In this document: in pieces, positions 53,655 to 63,763 of the stretch
How the letters are laid out: each line of letters opens with the position of its first letter
Position numbering within the stretch: the first letter of the stretch is position 1
NCBI RefSeq assembly: GCF_013336795.1
Contig: NZ_JAAFZT010000006.1
Span: 1-64,000, forward strand
Reading direction: 5' to 3'
Length of the DNA stretch: 64,000 nucleotides
Source: Alteripontixanthobacter muriae
GTDB lineage: Bacteria > Pseudomonadota > Alphaproteobacteria > Sphingomonadales > Sphingomonadaceae
The notes under the pieces: model-generated
What the model was told of the DNA's origin: nothing
The model's database searches: none
Seen by the model: only the letters and a program-made list of their open reading frames with translations
Program-made: the position numbers and the translations under genes

Positions 53655-55265
53655 TCAGGCCGCCTTCGGGGCTGCGTCGCGCACGCCCTGATCGACATGG
53701 GGCGCGAACTCGGCGAAATTGTCGACGAACAGGCGCACCAGCTTCTGCGCCGTTGCATCGTAATCGGCAGGATCGGACCAGGTTGAACGGGGATCGAGGA
53801 TGGTCTGGTCCACGCCCGCTTCTTCAAGAGCCGGAACGCTCACCGGTACGTCGAAGCCGAAATTGGGATCGCGGCGGAATTCGACATTATCCAGCTTGCC
53901 GTCAAGCGCCGCGTTCAGCAGCGCGCGCGTCGCCTTGATCGGCATGCGGTTGCCGGTGCCGTACTTCCCGCCGGTCCAGCCGGTGTTGAGCAGCCAGCAT
54001 TGCACGCCGCCCTTGGCGATGCGTTCCTTCAGAAGATTGCCATACACGCTGGGATGGCGCGGCATGAAGGGCGCGCCAAAGCAGGTGGAGAAAGTCGCTT
54101 CCGGTTCGGTCACGCCGATCTCCGTGCCAGCCACCTTGGCGGTGTAGCCGGACAGGAAGTGATACATCGCCTGATCGGGCGTCAGGCGCGCAATCGGCGG
54201 CAATACGCCGAACGCATCCGCGGTCAGCATCACAACATTCGAAGGCACCGGACCGAGGTTCTTTTCCGACGTGTTCGGAATGAATTCAATCGGATAGGCA
54301 CCGCGGGTATTTTCGGCGAGGCTGTTGTCGTCGAAATCCAGTTCGCGGGTTTCAGGGTCCATGACCACATTTTCCAGCACCGTGCCGAACTTCCGCGTCG
54401 TGGCGAAAATTTCTGGCTCGGCCTCTTCGGACAGGCGGATCATCTTGGCATAGCAGCCGCCTTCGAAATTGAAGACCGCCGTGTCCGACCAGCCATGTTC
54501 GTCATCGCCGATCAGCGTGCGGCTGGCATCGGCGGACAGGGTCGTTTTGCCGGTGCCCGACAGACCGAAGAACACGGCCGTCTTGCCGTCCGCGCCGATG
54601 TTGGCGCTGCAATGCATCGGCATCACGCCTTTCTTCGGCAGCAGGTAATTGAGAATGCCGAAGACGCTCTTCTTCATCTCCCCGGCATATTTCGTTCCGC
54701 CGATCAGGATCAGCTTTTCCGACAGGTTCACCGCGATCACAGTTTCGCTGCGCGTGCCGTGCCGTTCAGGGTCGGCCTGGAAGCTCGGCAGATCGATGAT
54801 CGTATATTCCGGTTCGAACCCGTCCAGCTCTTCCGCCGTCGGGCGCACCAAAAGCGTACGAATGAACAGATTATGCCAGGCCAGTTCGTTGATGACGCGC
54901 ACGTTGACGCGGTGTTCGGGCTGTGAACCGCCGAACAGGTCGGCGACGAACAGTTCCTGCTTGTCGGCGACCGCTTTCATGAAATCGGCCTTGAGCGCTG
55001 CGAAATGTTCGGGCGTCATCGGCACGTTGACCTTGCCCCACCAGACGCTGTCTTCCGTTTCTGCATCGCGGACGATATATTTGTCCTTTGCGCTGCGACC
55101 GGTGTGCGAACCCGTTTCGACCACCAGCGGACCGTCCTTGGCCAATTGCCCTTCGCCGTTCGCAAGGGCCTCTTCAACCAGTTGAGCGGTGTTGTAATTG
55201 GCGTGGATGAGAGCATCGGTCGAGATGCCCTGGGCGGACAGGGAATAAGAAAGCGGGGCGTTCAC
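53655..55265 (-). CDS. pckA: Phosphoenolpyruvate carboxykinase (ATP)
   Basis: 536 residues. PckA converts oxaloacetate and ATP to PEP and CO2, the first committed step of gluconeogenesis. Signatures are '[16 protein letters not shown]', 'MHCSANIG', P-loop '[13 protein letters not shown]' near residue 235, 'LIGDDEHGW' and '[10 protein letters not shown]'. It is divergent from chvI across 209 bases. In rhizobia and Agrobacterium pckA sits in the same place and is controlled by ChvG-ChvI, so regulation by the neighbouring response regulator is likely. Confidence 0.97.
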   Translation of the reverse strand: MNAPLSYSLSAQGISTDALIHANYNTAQLVEEALANGEGQLAKDGPLVVETGSHTGRSAKDKYIVRDAETEDSVWWGKVNVPMTPEHFAALKADFMKAVADKQELFVADLFGGSQPEHRVNVRVINELAWHNLFIRTLLVRPTAEELDGFEPEYTIIDLPSFQADPERHGTRSETVIAVNLSEKLILIGGTKYAGEMKKSVFGILNYLLPKKGVMPMHCSANIGADGKTAVFFGLSGTGKTTLSADASRTLIGDDEHGWSDTAVFNFEGGCYAKMIRLSEEAEPEIFATTRKFGTVLENVVMDPETRELDFDDNSLAENTRGAYPIEFIPNTSEKNLGPVPSNVVMLTADAFGVLPPIARLTPDQAMYHFLSGYTAKVAGTEIGVTEPEATFSTCFGAPFMPRHPSVYGNLLKERIAKGGVQCWLLNTGWTGGKYGTGNRMPIKATRALLNAALDGKLDNVEFRRDPNFGFDVPVSVPALEEAGVDQTILDPRSTWSDPADYDATAQKLVRLFVDNFAEFAPHVDQGVRDAAPKAA

Positions 55266-55474
55266 GGCAAGCTCCTGACAAAATCCGGCTGAAGGGGCGG
55301 ATCACTGCGGGATTCGCAAGGACGATCGGCCCGCCAATCCCTTGCGCATAGTGCGCTGCCCGCAGATCGTCAAATCGGCGGTGCAGAGCCTTGAGTAGCA
55401 ACTCTTTTTTACCTGTCGCGTGAAGGTTCGCTGTGCGTTGTCTTGTCAGCGCGCAGGGGCTAGGTTCCAGCCCC

Positions 55475-56305
55475 ATGACAAACCATCATTCGGCAGGCCC
55501 TGACCACGATCCACAACCAGCCAACAGCGCACCCGACGCCTCCGGAATCGCGGACCCCATAGTTGACGCACGGGCACAGCGCCGGGCGGACCGCCGCGTC
55601 ATTGCGCTGGTCGATGACGACCGGAACATCCTGACCTCGGTGTCGATCGCGCTCCAGTCGGAGGGCTACGCTACGCGGGTCTATTCCGATGGCGTGACTG
55701 CCCTCGCCGCATTGATCGACAATCCGCCCGACCTCGCCGTGTTCGACATCAAGATGCCGCGAATGGACGGGATGGAACTGCTGCGGCGGCTGCGCGAAAC
55801 ATCGGCGCTGCCGGTTATCTTCCTCACCAGCAAGGATGACGAGCAGGATGAGGAAGCGGGTCTTGAAATGGGGGCCGACGACTACATCGCCAAGCCGTTC
55901 AGCCTGCGCCTTCTGCTCGCCCGCATTCGCGCCATCCTGCGCCGCGGCGGTGCAGGGTCGCCCGACGGCACGGGCGCTGTTCAGGCCGATGCCGTGACGG
56001 AAAAAATCTCGCGTGGCCGCCTTTTGATGGACCCGGCGCGGCACCAGGTCAGCTGGGATGGCCGCCACGTCTCGCTTACCGTGACCGAATTCCTGATTCT
56101 CGAAGCCCTGGCCATTCGGCCCGGCGTGATAAAGAGCCGTAACCAGCTAATGGATGCTGCCTATCCCGACGACGTGTTCGTCGATGACCGAACGGTGGAT
56201 AGCCATATCAAGCGCGTGCGCCGCAAGTTTCGGGCCGTCGACGGGGAGTTCGACGCGATCGAGACACTGTATGGCGCCGGCTACAGCTTTACCGACGATG
56301 GCTGA
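55475..56305 (+). CDS. chvI: Response regulator ChvI
   Basis: 276 residues from the ATG at 55475 (GTG at 55433 is an alternative). An acidic Pro-rich lead (1-40) precedes the receiver domain with 'LVDDDRNI', phospho-acceptor Asp91 in '[12 protein letters not shown]' and Lys in '[14 protein letters not shown]'. An OmpR-type winged helix follows with '[17 protein letters not shown]' and '[13 protein letters not shown]'. ChvI acts with ChvG in acid and envelope-stress responses. The stop overlaps chvG by eight bases. Confidence 0.95.
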   Translation: MTNHHSAGPDHDPQPANSAPDASGIADPIVDARAQRRADRRVIALVDDDRNILTSVSIALQSEGYATRVYSDGVTALAALIDNPPDLAVFDIKMPRMDGMELLRRLRETSALPVIFLTSKDDEQDEEAGLEMGADDYIAKPFSLRLLLARIRAILRRGGAGSPDGTGAVQADAVTEKISRGRLLMDPARHQVSWDGRHVSLTVTEFLILEALAIRPGVIKSRNQLMDAAYPDDVFVDDRTVDSHIKRVRRKFRAVDGEFDAIETLYGAGYSFTDDG

Positions 56306-57965
56306 CATCGCCGACGCTCGGCACGGGGGCGCGAGCGGTGTTCCCGAGCATCAGGAGGAAGACGGCCCCGCAAACAGGGTCATGGTTCCCGCTGCGGTGA
56401 GCGAACAAACGCGTCTGCGCCGGCTCGATAGCCTCGGCTGGTCGAGCCGCTTGTCGCTGACCGCCCGCATTCTCGCGGTAAATCTGCTGCCGCTGCTACT
56501 GCTTGGCGGCGGCGTCTTCTATCTCGACACCTATCGCAAGCAGCTGCTCGACGAACGGTACAAGCTGGCCCGCATAGAAGCGCAGATCACTGCCGAGGCT
56601 TTGGCCGGGGCGACGCGCGAGCGGCAGGAAGCGCTGCTGATCCAGATCGGCAAGGAACAGGACATGCGCCTCAGAATGTACGATGGCGACGGCATGCTCA
56701 CTGCCGACAGTTTCGAGCTCGATGCACCCGCCTTCACCTTCGACAATATTGCCACACTGTCATGGGACGAAGACTTCGCCCTGATGCTCGATCGCACGGT
56801 CGACACGATCGTCGGCGCGGAACCCATTCCCGATTACATCGAACCGCGCAGCCCCCGCGCAGATGTATGGCCCGAACTTGCGCGCGCGAGGGAGCAAGGC
56901 CTGACGCAGATCCAGTTGCGCGATGCCCCCGACGGAACGCCCGTGATCAATGCCGCCGCACCCGTGGGACTGAAGGGTGCCTCGCTGCTCACCACCCGCA
57001 ACGCCGTGGATATTACCGAGAGAGTTCGCCAGGCGCGTACCACCCTCGGCTTCGGGGTGGCGCTCGCGCTGACGACGTCGATCCTCCTGTCGCTGTTCCT
57101 CGCGCGTACGATCGTCAGCCCACTCCAATTGCTGGCGCGCGCCGCTATCAGGGTACGGCTTGGCCGCGACCGTGATGTGGTGGTGCCCAGGCTGCCGGAA
57201 AGGCGGGACGAAATCGGCCTTCTCGCGCGTGCCGTGTCGGATATGGCGGATGCCTTGCGGCAACGGATCGACGCGGTCGATCACTTCGCCGCCGATGTGG
57301 CGCATGAGATCAAGAATCCCCTGGCTTCCCTGCGCAGCGCGATCGAGTCGCTGTCCCGCGTGGAGGACCCGGAACTGCGCGCGCAACTGCACACCATCGC
57401 AAGCCACGACGTCCGCCGGATAGACCGGCTGATCACCGAGATTGCCGACGCCAGCCGCATCGATGCAGAACTGTCACGCACGATATTCGAAAATGTCGAT
57501 ATTGCAGCTCTCGTCCGCAACATCGTCGGAACGCGCGAGGATCGTGCGGAGAACGAAGGTATCGAGATCGCACTCGACTTGCCGCCTTATCAACTGATCA
57601 TTCCGGGTGCCCCTGCAAGGCTCGAACGTATCATCGAGAACCTGCTCGACAATGCCGTGTCCTTCTCTCCGCCGGGCGAACGCATAGAGATCCGCCTCGT
57701 CGATCAGGAGGATCACGTGACCCTCTCGGTAAGCGATCACGGCCCCGGCATACCCGAACACGCCCGCGACAAGGTGTTCGAACGGTTCCATTCGGACCGG
57801 CCCGAGGCCGAAGCTTTCGGCGATCACAGCGGGTTGGGTCTGGCTATTGCTAGGACAATCGCGACTGCGCACGACGGCAAGCTCCTTGCGCTCGACCGCG
57901 AAGACGGAACGGCCGGTGCCCGGCTACAGCTCGAACTACCGACGGGGCGGAGCGCGGAAGATTGA
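56298..57965 (+). CDS. chvG: Sensor histidine kinase ChvG
   Basis: 555 residues from the ATG at 56298. Two membrane spans (about 57-75 and 252-275, '[20 protein letters not shown]') enclose a periplasmic sensor of about 175 residues. A HAMP linker follows, then the H-box '[17 protein letters not shown]' with His near 336, N-box '[13 protein letters not shown]', and '[18 protein letters not shown]', '[10 protein letters not shown]'. In rhizobia ExoR represses the sensor; no exoR is seen here. It overlaps chvI upstream and hprK downstream. Confidence 0.95.
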   Translation: MADIADARHGGASGVPEHQEEDGPANRVMVPAAVSEQTRLRRLDSLGWSSRLSLTARILAVNLLPLLLLGGGVFYLDTYRKQLLDERYKLARIEAQITAEALAGATRERQEALLIQIGKEQDMRLRMYDGDGMLTADSFELDAPAFTFDNIATLSWDEDFALMLDRTVDTIVGAEPIPDYIEPRSPRADVWPELARAREQGLTQIQLRDAPDGTPVINAAAPVGLKGASLLTTRNAVDITERVRQARTTLGFGVALALTTSILLSLFLARTIVSPLQLLARAAIRVRLGRDRDVVVPRLPERRDEIGLLARAVSDMADALRQRIDAVDHFAADVAHEIKNPLASLRSAIESLSRVEDPELRAQLHTIASHDVRRIDRLITEIADASRIDAELSRTIFENVDIAALVRNIVGTREDRAENEGIEIALDLPPYQLIIPGAPARLERIIENLLDNAVSFSPPGERIEIRLVDQEDHVTLSVSDHGPGIPEHARDKVFERFHSDRPEAEAFGDHSGLGLAIARTIATAHDGKLLALDREDGTAGARLQLELPTGRSAED

Positions 57966-58381
57966 CCGGAGTTCTGCACCAGGCTGGATGCGTGGCGCTG
58001 GGGGGACGAGGGATCGTGATCGAAGGCCCGCCGGGAAGCGGGAAATCTTCACTCGCACTGGCGCTGATCGACCGGGGTGCCATGCTAGTCGGTGACGATG
58101 GCATCTTGCTGTTCGCGAAGAATGGGCGATTGCGGGCGCAAGCAGCGCCGGCGACTGCGGGTCTGCTCGAAATACGCAATGTGGGCATCGTGATACTAGA
58201 TCATGTTTCTGCTCCGGTCTGTCTGCGCGTCGTGCTCGATGACCGGGCACCGCGCCACGTTGAAGAGGCTGCATCACCGAACTGGCACGATCACCCCATT
58301 CCGCTGCTGCGCATGTTTCCCGATACAGCGGCACTTCCACTGCGGGTTGTACACGCATTGCAGCTGCACGGACTGCCTTGA
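57962..58381 (+). CDS. hprK: HPr kinase/phosphorylase, short alphaproteobacterial form
   Basis: 139 residues, only the C-terminal catalytic domain of the roughly 310-residue Gram-positive enzyme. The P-loop 'EGPPGSGKSSLALALI' is at 21-36, and 'LVGDDGILL' (catalytic Asp pair) at 43-51. It phosphorylates HPr on Ser in the PTS branch. The start is TTG at 57962, overlapping the chvG stop (TTGA), so translation is coupled. Its HPr partner is encoded at 59.9 kb. Confidence 0.93.
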   Translation: MTGVLHQAGCVALGGRGIVIEGPPGSGKSSLALALIDRGAMLVGDDGILLFAKNGRLRAQAAPATAGLLEIRNVGIVILDHVSAPVCLRVVLDDRAPRHVEEAASPNWHDHPIPLLRMFPDTAALPLRVVHALQLHGLP

Positions 58382-58419
58382 GCCTTTCCTCCATCCGCAA
58401 AGACCCGCACAATCGCGGA

Positions 58420-59391
58420 ATGCCGCTCGATTCGCCAAAATCCGCAGATAAATTTCAATCGCCGGGCGTTGCTGCGGACGACCGAAAGCGGATCGCGCTC
58501 GTGACCGGCATGTCGGGCGCTGGCAAGACGACGGCTTTGCGTGTTCTCGAGGATCTGGGGTGGGAAGCCATAGACAATTTCCCGATCCGCATGCTCGATC
58601 GCCTGATCGACGGTCCCGATCCTTCGCCTGGACCGGCTCGGGGCGAGATGCACCCGATGCTGGCGATCGGCTTCGATGCGCGAACCCGTGGCTTCGTTCC
58701 GAACGATATTATCTCGCTGGTAAGAAGCCTTGCCGGACGCGACGATCTGGTCGTCACCACTCTCTTCCTGGACTGCAACAGCGCCGAACTGGAAAGAAGA
58801 TATAACGAGACCCGCCGCCGTCACCCCCTGGCGCATGGCCGCCCTGTCATCGAAGGCATCAAGGCGGAACGCGAACTTCTCGAACCGCTGCGCCGCTGGG
58901 CGGATGCGGTGATCGATACTTCGGGGCTGGCGACCAATCAGCTTCAGCAGGAGATGCGCGAACGCTTCGCGGTTGCCGCATCGGCCGAAACTTCAATTAC
59001 GATCACGAGTTTCGGCTTTGCCCGGGGAATGCCGCCGCTTGCCGACTTCGTGTTCGACATGCGTTTCCTGGACAATCCACATTGGGTTTCCGAACTTCGC
59101 GACCAGACTGGACTGGACGCACCCGTGGCCGCTTACATTGCCAGCAACCCTGCGTTTGCATCAGCTTTCGGGAATATCCGCGACCTGTTGCTTGGCGTGA
59201 TTCCGGAATACAAGCGGCAGGGCAAGAGCTACCTCACCATTGCATTCGGCTGCACCGGCGGGCGCCACCGCAGTGTCTATACGGCACAGGAAATGGGTCG
59301 GGCCTTGCGCGAGGCGGGTTTTTCACCCACGGTAGTGCATCGAAATCTGGAGTCGCGTGCAGCGGACCAGATCGAAGGGCCGCAAACATGA
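58420..59391 (+). CDS. rapZ: RNase adapter protein RapZ (nucleotide-binding)
   Basis: 323 residues from the ATG at 58420; a TTG at 58378 overlapping the hprK stop (TTGA) would add 14 residues. Walker A 'GMSGAGKTTAL' is at 30-40, with 'LEDLGWEAIDNFP' after it. The C-terminal half has 'FGFARGMPPLADFVFDMRFLDNP' features and 'GCTGGRHRSVY', the family core. In enterobacteria RapZ steers glmZ RNA decay and so GlmS level; here the gene sits in the PTS locus, and glmS is also encoded in this window. Confidence 0.93.
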   Translation: MPLDSPKSADKFQSPGVAADDRKRIALVTGMSGAGKTTALRVLEDLGWEAIDNFPIRMLDRLIDGPDPSPGPARGEMHPMLAIGFDARTRGFVPNDIISLVRSLAGRDDLVVTTLFLDCNSAELERRYNETRRRHPLAHGRPVIEGIKAERELLEPLRRWADAVIDTSGLATNQLQQEMRERFAVAASAETSITITSFGFARGMPPLADFVFDMRFLDNPHWVSELRDQTGLDAPVAAYIASNPAFASAFGNIRDLLLGVIPEYKRQGKSYLTIAFGCTGGRHRSVYTAQEMGRALREAGFSPTVVHRNLESRAADQIEGPQT

Positions 59392-59444
59392 TCGTGCAAG
59401 ACTGAGCGCTTGATCATGCAACGCACGGGATTCTTGAACCTCCT

Positions 59445-59858
59445 ATGATCGGCATGATCCTGGTAACGCATGGCCGTCTGGCCGAAGAGTTCGTCAACGC
59501 GATGGAACATGTGGTCGGCCGGCAGGAGGCGATCGCCACCATCTGCATCGGCCCCAATGACGATATGGAGGTCCGCCGTGCGGAAATCGCCGCCGCTATC
59601 GGGGACGTTGACAGCGGCAACGGCGCGATAATCCTGACAGACCTGTTCGGCGGCACGCCGTCCAACCTGGCGATATCGCTGCTGGATGCCGGGCGCGTCG
59701 AGGTAATTGCCGGAATAAACCTGCCGATGCTCATCCGTCTGGCCGGTGCGCGAAAGACCATGACGATCACTGCCGCCGTGGGTGCTGCAAGGGACGCCGG
59801 ACGTAATTACATCACGATTGCATCGGAGTTCCTCGGTCATGAGGCGAAAGCTTCATGA
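59445..59858 (+). CDS. PTS IIA component, mannose type
   Basis: 137 residues. It starts MIGMILVTHGRLAEEF, with the phosphorylated His at residue 9. 'GAIILTDLFGGTPSNLAISLL' is the EIIA-Man core. No EIIB or EIIC is encoded nearby, so it likely has a regulatory task rather than sugar import, as in alphaproteobacterial PTS-Ntr systems. The stop overlaps the HPr start by four bases (ATGA). Confidence 0.94.
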   Translation: MIGMILVTHGRLAEEFVNAMEHVVGRQEAIATICIGPNDDMEVRRAEIAAAIGDVDSGNGAIILTDLFGGTPSNLAISLLDAGRVEVIAGINLPMLIRLAGARKTMTITAAVGAARDAGRNYITIASEFLGHEAKAS

Positions 59859-60133
59859 CCGAGATCCGGCGAAGTGTCGAAATCGTGAACCAGCGCGGAC
59901 TGCACGCCCGTGCCAGCGCCAAGTTCGTCAATGCGGTGTCCGAGTTGCCGGGCGAAACGCAGGTTCGGGTCGAAAAGGACGGTAACAGCGCTGTCGGAGG
60001 ATCGATCCTCGGTTTGATGATGCTGGGCGCGGCCAAAGGAGACTGCGTGGATGTGATCGTCGCGGGCGAAAATGCCGACATGGTGCTCGGCAATCTCTGT
60101 GCCCTGATCGAGGACGGCTTCGGCGAAAGCTGA
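59855..60133 (+). CDS. HPr family phosphocarrier protein
   Basis: 92 residues. The active His is residue 17 in 'QRGLHARASAKFV', and the regulatory Ser is in 'VGGSILGLMMLGAAKG' near residue 50, the site for HprK. HPr takes phosphate from enzyme I and gives it to the IIA protein encoded just upstream. Enzyme I (ptsP) is not in this window. It is the last gene of the locus. Confidence 0.94.
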   Translation: MTEIRRSVEIVNQRGLHARASAKFVNAVSELPGETQVRVEKDGNSAVGGSILGLMMLGAAKGDCVDVIVAGENADMVLGNLCALIEDGFGES

Positions 60134-60146
60134 AGCCGGTGAACAT

Positions 60147-60947
60147 ATGCGCAGGGAGATCACCGGTTTCTCCAACCCGACCGTCAAATATCTGCGGTCG
60201 CTTCGGGACAAAAAGTATCGCCGCAGGGAAAAGCGGTTCCTTGCCGAAGGATTGCGGCTGCTGACCGACGCGCGCGAATGCGGACGATTGCCGGAGATGC
60301 TGGTTATGGCCGCAGGGCGGAACCGGCATTCGCTTCTGGATACGCTGGAGAGGGATGTTCTGGCTGCTGGCGGTGAGGTGGTCGAAACCACGCCCGACAT
60401 TCTCACCAAGATTACCGGCAAGGATAATCCGCAAGCGGTAACGGGCATGTTCCGCGAATTCGATACTTCGCTCGGCAGTCTCGACCGCGATGCAGCACCG
60501 ATCTGGCTGGTCGCCCAGGCGCTTCGCGATCCGGGTAATCTGGGAACCATGTTGCGGACTGCCGATGCTGTCGGCGCCGGCGGAGTGATCCTGATCGATG
60601 AATGCGCCGACCCGTTCAGCGTCGAAGCGGTTCGGGCCAGCATGGGCGCGATCTTCACGAAGGCCATTGCGCAGGCTGAATGGGGCGAATTTCAATCCTG
60701 GCTCAGGAGCGGCGCTGGACAATTGGTCGCAGCGAGCCTGCGCGAGGCGGTGCCTTATCGCGGTGCCGCATATGCTGCACCGTGTTTCCTGCTGGTAGGC
60801 AATGAATCGCGCGGTCTGCCCGAGGAATGTGAAGCAGCCTGCGATCTGCGCGTCACCATGCCCATGCGCGGGCGGGCGGATAGCCTGAACGCTTCCGTGG
60901 CGGCGGCGGTGCTGGCTTACGAGGCGCTTGCCCGCCTCGATCCCTGA
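60147..60947 (+). CDS. TrmH/SpoU family RNA methyltransferase
   Basis: 266 residues. An N-terminal substrate-binding part ('VKYLRSLRDKKYRRREKRFLAEG') is followed by the SPOUT knot: motif 1 'NLGTMLRTADAVGAGG', motif 2 'LLVGNESRGLP' and motif 3 'SLNASVAAAVLAYEAL'. It methylates a ribose 2'-OH in rRNA or tRNA; the exact target cannot be told. It is 13 bases after the HPr gene on the same strand, and converges with rmuC. Confidence 0.92.
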   Translation: MRREITGFSNPTVKYLRSLRDKKYRRREKRFLAEGLRLLTDARECGRLPEMLVMAAGRNRHSLLDTLERDVLAAGGEVVETTPDILTKITGKDNPQAVTGMFREFDTSLGSLDRDAAPIWLVAQALRDPGNLGTMLRTADAVGAGGVILIDECADPFSVEAVRASMGAIFTKAIAQAEWGEFQSWLRSGAGQLVAASLREAVPYRGAAYAAPCFLLVGNESRGLPEECEAACDLRVTMPMRGRADSLNASVAAAVLAYEALARLDP

Positions 60948-60952
60948 TCTGT

Positions 60953-62551
60953 TTACTCCGCAGCCGAGCTTATGGAGCCCTCGGCCCCCTCACTGCCTGA
61001 CGGCGCAAAATTGACCAGCGCTCTCGGTGTCGTGTTTAAGGGCGGCGCTTCGGGCAATTCCTTGGCCGATGTGTCGACCGACAATTCCTCGAAACGTTCG
61101 CCAGTCCGGCGCAGGTTGGTGTCGAAACTGCCTACCATCTTGTCGAAATGCTGGTTCGTGGATTGCAGGCTCTTGCGCAATTGCGCGATGTGGCCCGCAA
61201 CCACCGCCAGCCTGTCGTACAATTCCTTGCCAAGCGTCGCGATTTCGGCTGCATCCGCCTGTACGCCCGCCTGGCGCCAGACGGTCGCGATCGTCAGCGC
61301 GATGGACATGAAATTGAGCGGCGAGGACAGCACAACCTTGCGCTGCAGGGCATAGTCCAGCAGCCCGGCATCCTGAGTCAATGCCGCGTAGAGAACATGT
61401 TCGCCTGGTATGAACATGACGACGAAATCGGCGGAGCCTTTTACATGATCCTGATAGCGCTTGCCCGACAGATCATCGATATGCCCGCGCAATTCGCGCG
61501 CGTGGGCGCGTAGCAGGGCGTTGCGTTCCTCGTCGCTCTCCGCCTCGTTCGCGCGGGCGTAAGTGTTAAATACGTTTTTCACATCCACGATCAGGCGCCG
61601 CCCACCCGGTATGTTGATAACCGCGTCGGGGCGCAGCAGACCGCCCTCGCCCGCAACGGTCACCTGGCAATCGAAATCGGCCTGATCATAAAGACCGCAA
61701 CTTTCGAGCAGGTTCTCCAGCTGCAATTCGCCCCAGTCGCCCCGCGCCTTGGTCGCGCCGCGCAGGGTAGTGGTGATCCGGTTCGCACCTTCCATCACCC
61801 GTTCCTGCCCGGCGCGCACTTCGCCGATCACGCCGTGCAATTGCTGGAAATCGGTGACGCGGCTTTTCTCCAGTTCCTCTACCCGCTTGCGATAACGCTC
61901 CAGCGTCTCTCCGACCGGCCCAACTTTCTTCTCCAGTGCAGCGAGGCTTTCCTTGTTCAGCGCCTCGAGCCGCCCATGCGCCGTGTCGAGAAATTTTGCC
62001 TGCGCGCCCGTCAGCAGCTTCTCGCCAATTTCATTGAACTTTGCCTGCAGCTTCTCTTCCGCTGCGACAAGCCGGGTCAGTTCGCGGGCCGATTGCTCCT
62101 CCCGGTCGGCAAGACGGGCGGTGAAGGCCTTCTCACGCTCGTCCAACTCGCTGCGCAGGGATGAAAGGGCGTTCTCGGCAGCACGCCGCCCTTCTACCTC
62201 GGCTTCGTAGCGGGAATTCAGGCGATCGAAATCGGCGCGGAGCAGCCCGGCGGCTTTCTCCCGCTCGGCGACTTCGCTGCGCAGTCCTGCCACTGCGCCG
62301 CTCGCCTCTCCTCGCGCGGCTTCGCTTTCCTGCAATCGCTTTTCCAGATCATCGGCTCGGCCCGCCCGAACGCTCGCATTTTCAAGATCAATCACTGCGC
62401 GCCGGAACTTCTCGTCCAGATCGCGGGCTTCGGCATCGCGAGAAGCGTGGCGTTCCCGCCATTCGGCAACCGGACGCGAAGCGAAATACCAGCCGAGGCT
62501 CAGGCCCAGCAGCAAAGCGAAAATAGCAATGAGGGTAGCAGTCAGTGTCAT
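60953..62551 (-). CDS. rmuC: DNA recombination protein RmuC
   Basis: 532 residues from the ATG at 62551. One N-terminal membrane span (about 3-20, 'LTATLIAIFALLLGLSLGWYF') is followed by a long coiled coil (about 35-180, rich in Glu/Arg/Ala heptads) and the RmuC nuclease-like domain with 'GDWGELQLENLLESCGL', 'VTVAGEGGLLRPDAVINIPGG' features and 'DFVVMFIPGEHVLYAAL'. RmuC limits inversions at short inverted repeats. The tail after about 480 is variable. Confidence 0.94.
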   Translation of the reverse strand: MTLTATLIAIFALLLGLSLGWYFASRPVAEWRERHASRDAEARDLDEKFRRAVIDLENASVRAGRADDLEKRLQESEAARGEASGAVAGLRSEVAEREKAAGLLRADFDRLNSRYEAEVEGRRAAENALSSLRSELDEREKAFTARLADREEQSARELTRLVAAEEKLQAKFNEIGEKLLTGAQAKFLDTAHGRLEALNKESLAALEKKVGPVGETLERYRKRVEELEKSRVTDFQQLHGVIGEVRAGQERVMEGANRITTTLRGATKARGDWGELQLENLLESCGLYDQADFDCQVTVAGEGGLLRPDAVINIPGGRRLIVDVKNVFNTYARANEAESDEERNALLRAHARELRGHIDDLSGKRYQDHVKGSADFVVMFIPGEHVLYAALTQDAGLLDYALQRKVVLSSPLNFMSIALTIATVWRQAGVQADAAEIATLGKELYDRLAVVAGHIAQLRKSLQSTNQHFDKMVGSFDTNLRRTGERFEELSVDTSAKELPEAPPLNTTPRALVNFAPSGSEGAEGSISSAAE

Positions 62552-62667
62552 GGCCGGAACATAGCTGGAACATGAACTGGCGCAAGCCATCATCGTGACA
62601 AAAGCGGAACAAGCCTGCCCGCTGCACGCTGCAACAGCACACGCTCATCAATTACGGAGATGCATGA

Positions 62668-63066
62668 ATGTCGATCAAGGAAATGATCCAGGACCACCCG
62701 CAAGTCGGGTCCGATTACAACGAACAGCTTGGCGAAGCGATCAAGCACGCCATGTATGGTGCCGCGATCCTGAACAGCTGCGCCGACGCCTGCAATGCAG
62801 AGGAAGGCGACATGCGGTCCTGCATCCGCCGCTGTTCCGATGCGTCCGATCTGTGCGAAGCGTTCTACCGCATCGCCAGCCGCCGCACCGCGGGCAATGT
62901 CACCGTCATTAAGTCGCTGATGGAAGCGGTAATCATTTCGGTAAAGGTCTGCGCCGAAGAATGCGCGAAGCACGACAACGACCATTGCCGCCGCGCCGAA
63001 CGCATGTGCCGTGAGGTCATGGAAGACGTGATCAAGGCGCGCGAAGGCATGCTCGACGCCGCCTGA
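62668..63066 (+). CDS. Four-helix bundle Cys-rich (DUF326/Csp-like) protein
   Basis: 132 residues, no signal peptide. Cys residues recur in helical spacing: 'NSCADACNAEE', 'RSCIRRCSDASDLCEAF', 'KVCAEECAKHDNDHCRRAERMC'. This is the pattern of copper-storage-like four-helix bundle proteins (DUF326). Cytosolic Csp3-type members store Cu(I); the number of Cys here (nine or so) is lower than in Csp proteins, so metal capacity is uncertain. It stands alone with a strong terminator. Confidence 0.82.
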   Translation: MSIKEMIQDHPQVGSDYNEQLGEAIKHAMYGAAILNSCADACNAEEGDMRSCIRRCSDASDLCEAFYRIASRRTAGNVTVIKSLMEAVIISVKVCAEECAKHDNDHCRRAERMCREVMEDVIKAREGMLDAA

Positions 63067-63080
63067 TCATGATTGGAAAC

Positions 63081-63117
63081 GAAAGGGGCTCCGCAGTCGA
63101 CCTGCGGAGCCCCTTTT
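63081..63117. terminator. Bidirectional terminator between the Cys-rich protein gene and def
   Basis: A perfect 15-base-pair stem (63082-63096 with 63102-63116) around loop TCGAC, with A-run on the left and T-run on the right, serves both converging genes. Confidence 0.9.
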
Positions 63118-63139
63118 CAACAGCGAAGCGCAGCCCTGC

Positions 63140-63709
63140 TCAGGCGTAGGCGCGCAGCTTGTTCAGCTTCTTCATCGCCATCTGCCGCTTCAGGCGCGAA
63201 AGGTGGTCGATGAACAGAATGCCTTCGAGATGGTCCATCTCGTGCTGGATACAGGTGGCGAGCAGGCCTTCCATCGCCTCCTCATGCATTGTGCCGTCCA
63301 GATCCTGCCAGCGGACCCGGCAGCTTTTCGGCCGGTCCACATCGGCGTAGATCTCGGGCACCGAGAGGCAGCCTTCCTGATATGTCGTGAGTTCGGCAGC
63401 CGGGTCGATGATCTCGGGATTGATGAACACGCGCGGGTCGTTCTTCACCGGCCGGTGATCGTGATCGCAGGCCTCGACATGGCAGGCTTCCGGCTGCTCG
63501 GCATCGCCGTCCGGTTCCTGCAGATCGATGACCAGCACCCGTAGCGGCACGCCGACCTGGATTGCCGCCAGCCCGATGCCCGGTGCGTCATACATCGTTT
63601 CGAACATGTCATCGACAAGCGTGCGGAGTTCGTCGTCGAACTTCTCGACCGGCTTGGAGACAGTCTTCAACCGGGGGTCCGGCACTTCCAGGATTTCGCG
63701 TATGGCCAT
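63140..63709 (-). CDS. def: Peptide deformylase
   Basis: 189 residues from the ATG at 63709, giving [15 protein letters not shown]. It removes formyl from new proteins. All three motifs are present: '[10 protein letters not shown]', 'EGCLSVP' (metal Cys) and '[10 protein letters not shown]' (HExxH). An insert of about ten residues between motifs 1 and 2 contains '[11 protein letters not shown]', typical of sphingomonad Def. The next gene upstream is recR, on the same strand. Confidence 0.96.
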   Translation of the reverse strand: MAIREILEVPDPRLKTVSKPVEKFDDELRTLVDDMFETMYDAPGIGLAAIQVGVPLRVLVIDLQEPDGDAEQPEACHVEACDHDHRPVKNDPRVFINPEIIDPAAELTTYQEGCLSVPEIYADVDRPKSCRVRWQDLDGTMHEEAMEGLLATCIQHEMDHLEGILFIDHLSRLKRQMAMKKLNKLRAYA

Positions 63710-63763
63710 GCGGCTCCAGATAGGAGCTGCCGTCCGCCATCGCAAGCAGGGATGGCGAGCGGC

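Noticed and set aside
55390-55415. Short GAGT/ACTC inverted repeat with six T between pckA and chvI
   Set aside because: Four-base stem is too weak to call a terminator or attenuator; noted only as a possible part of the shared promoter region.
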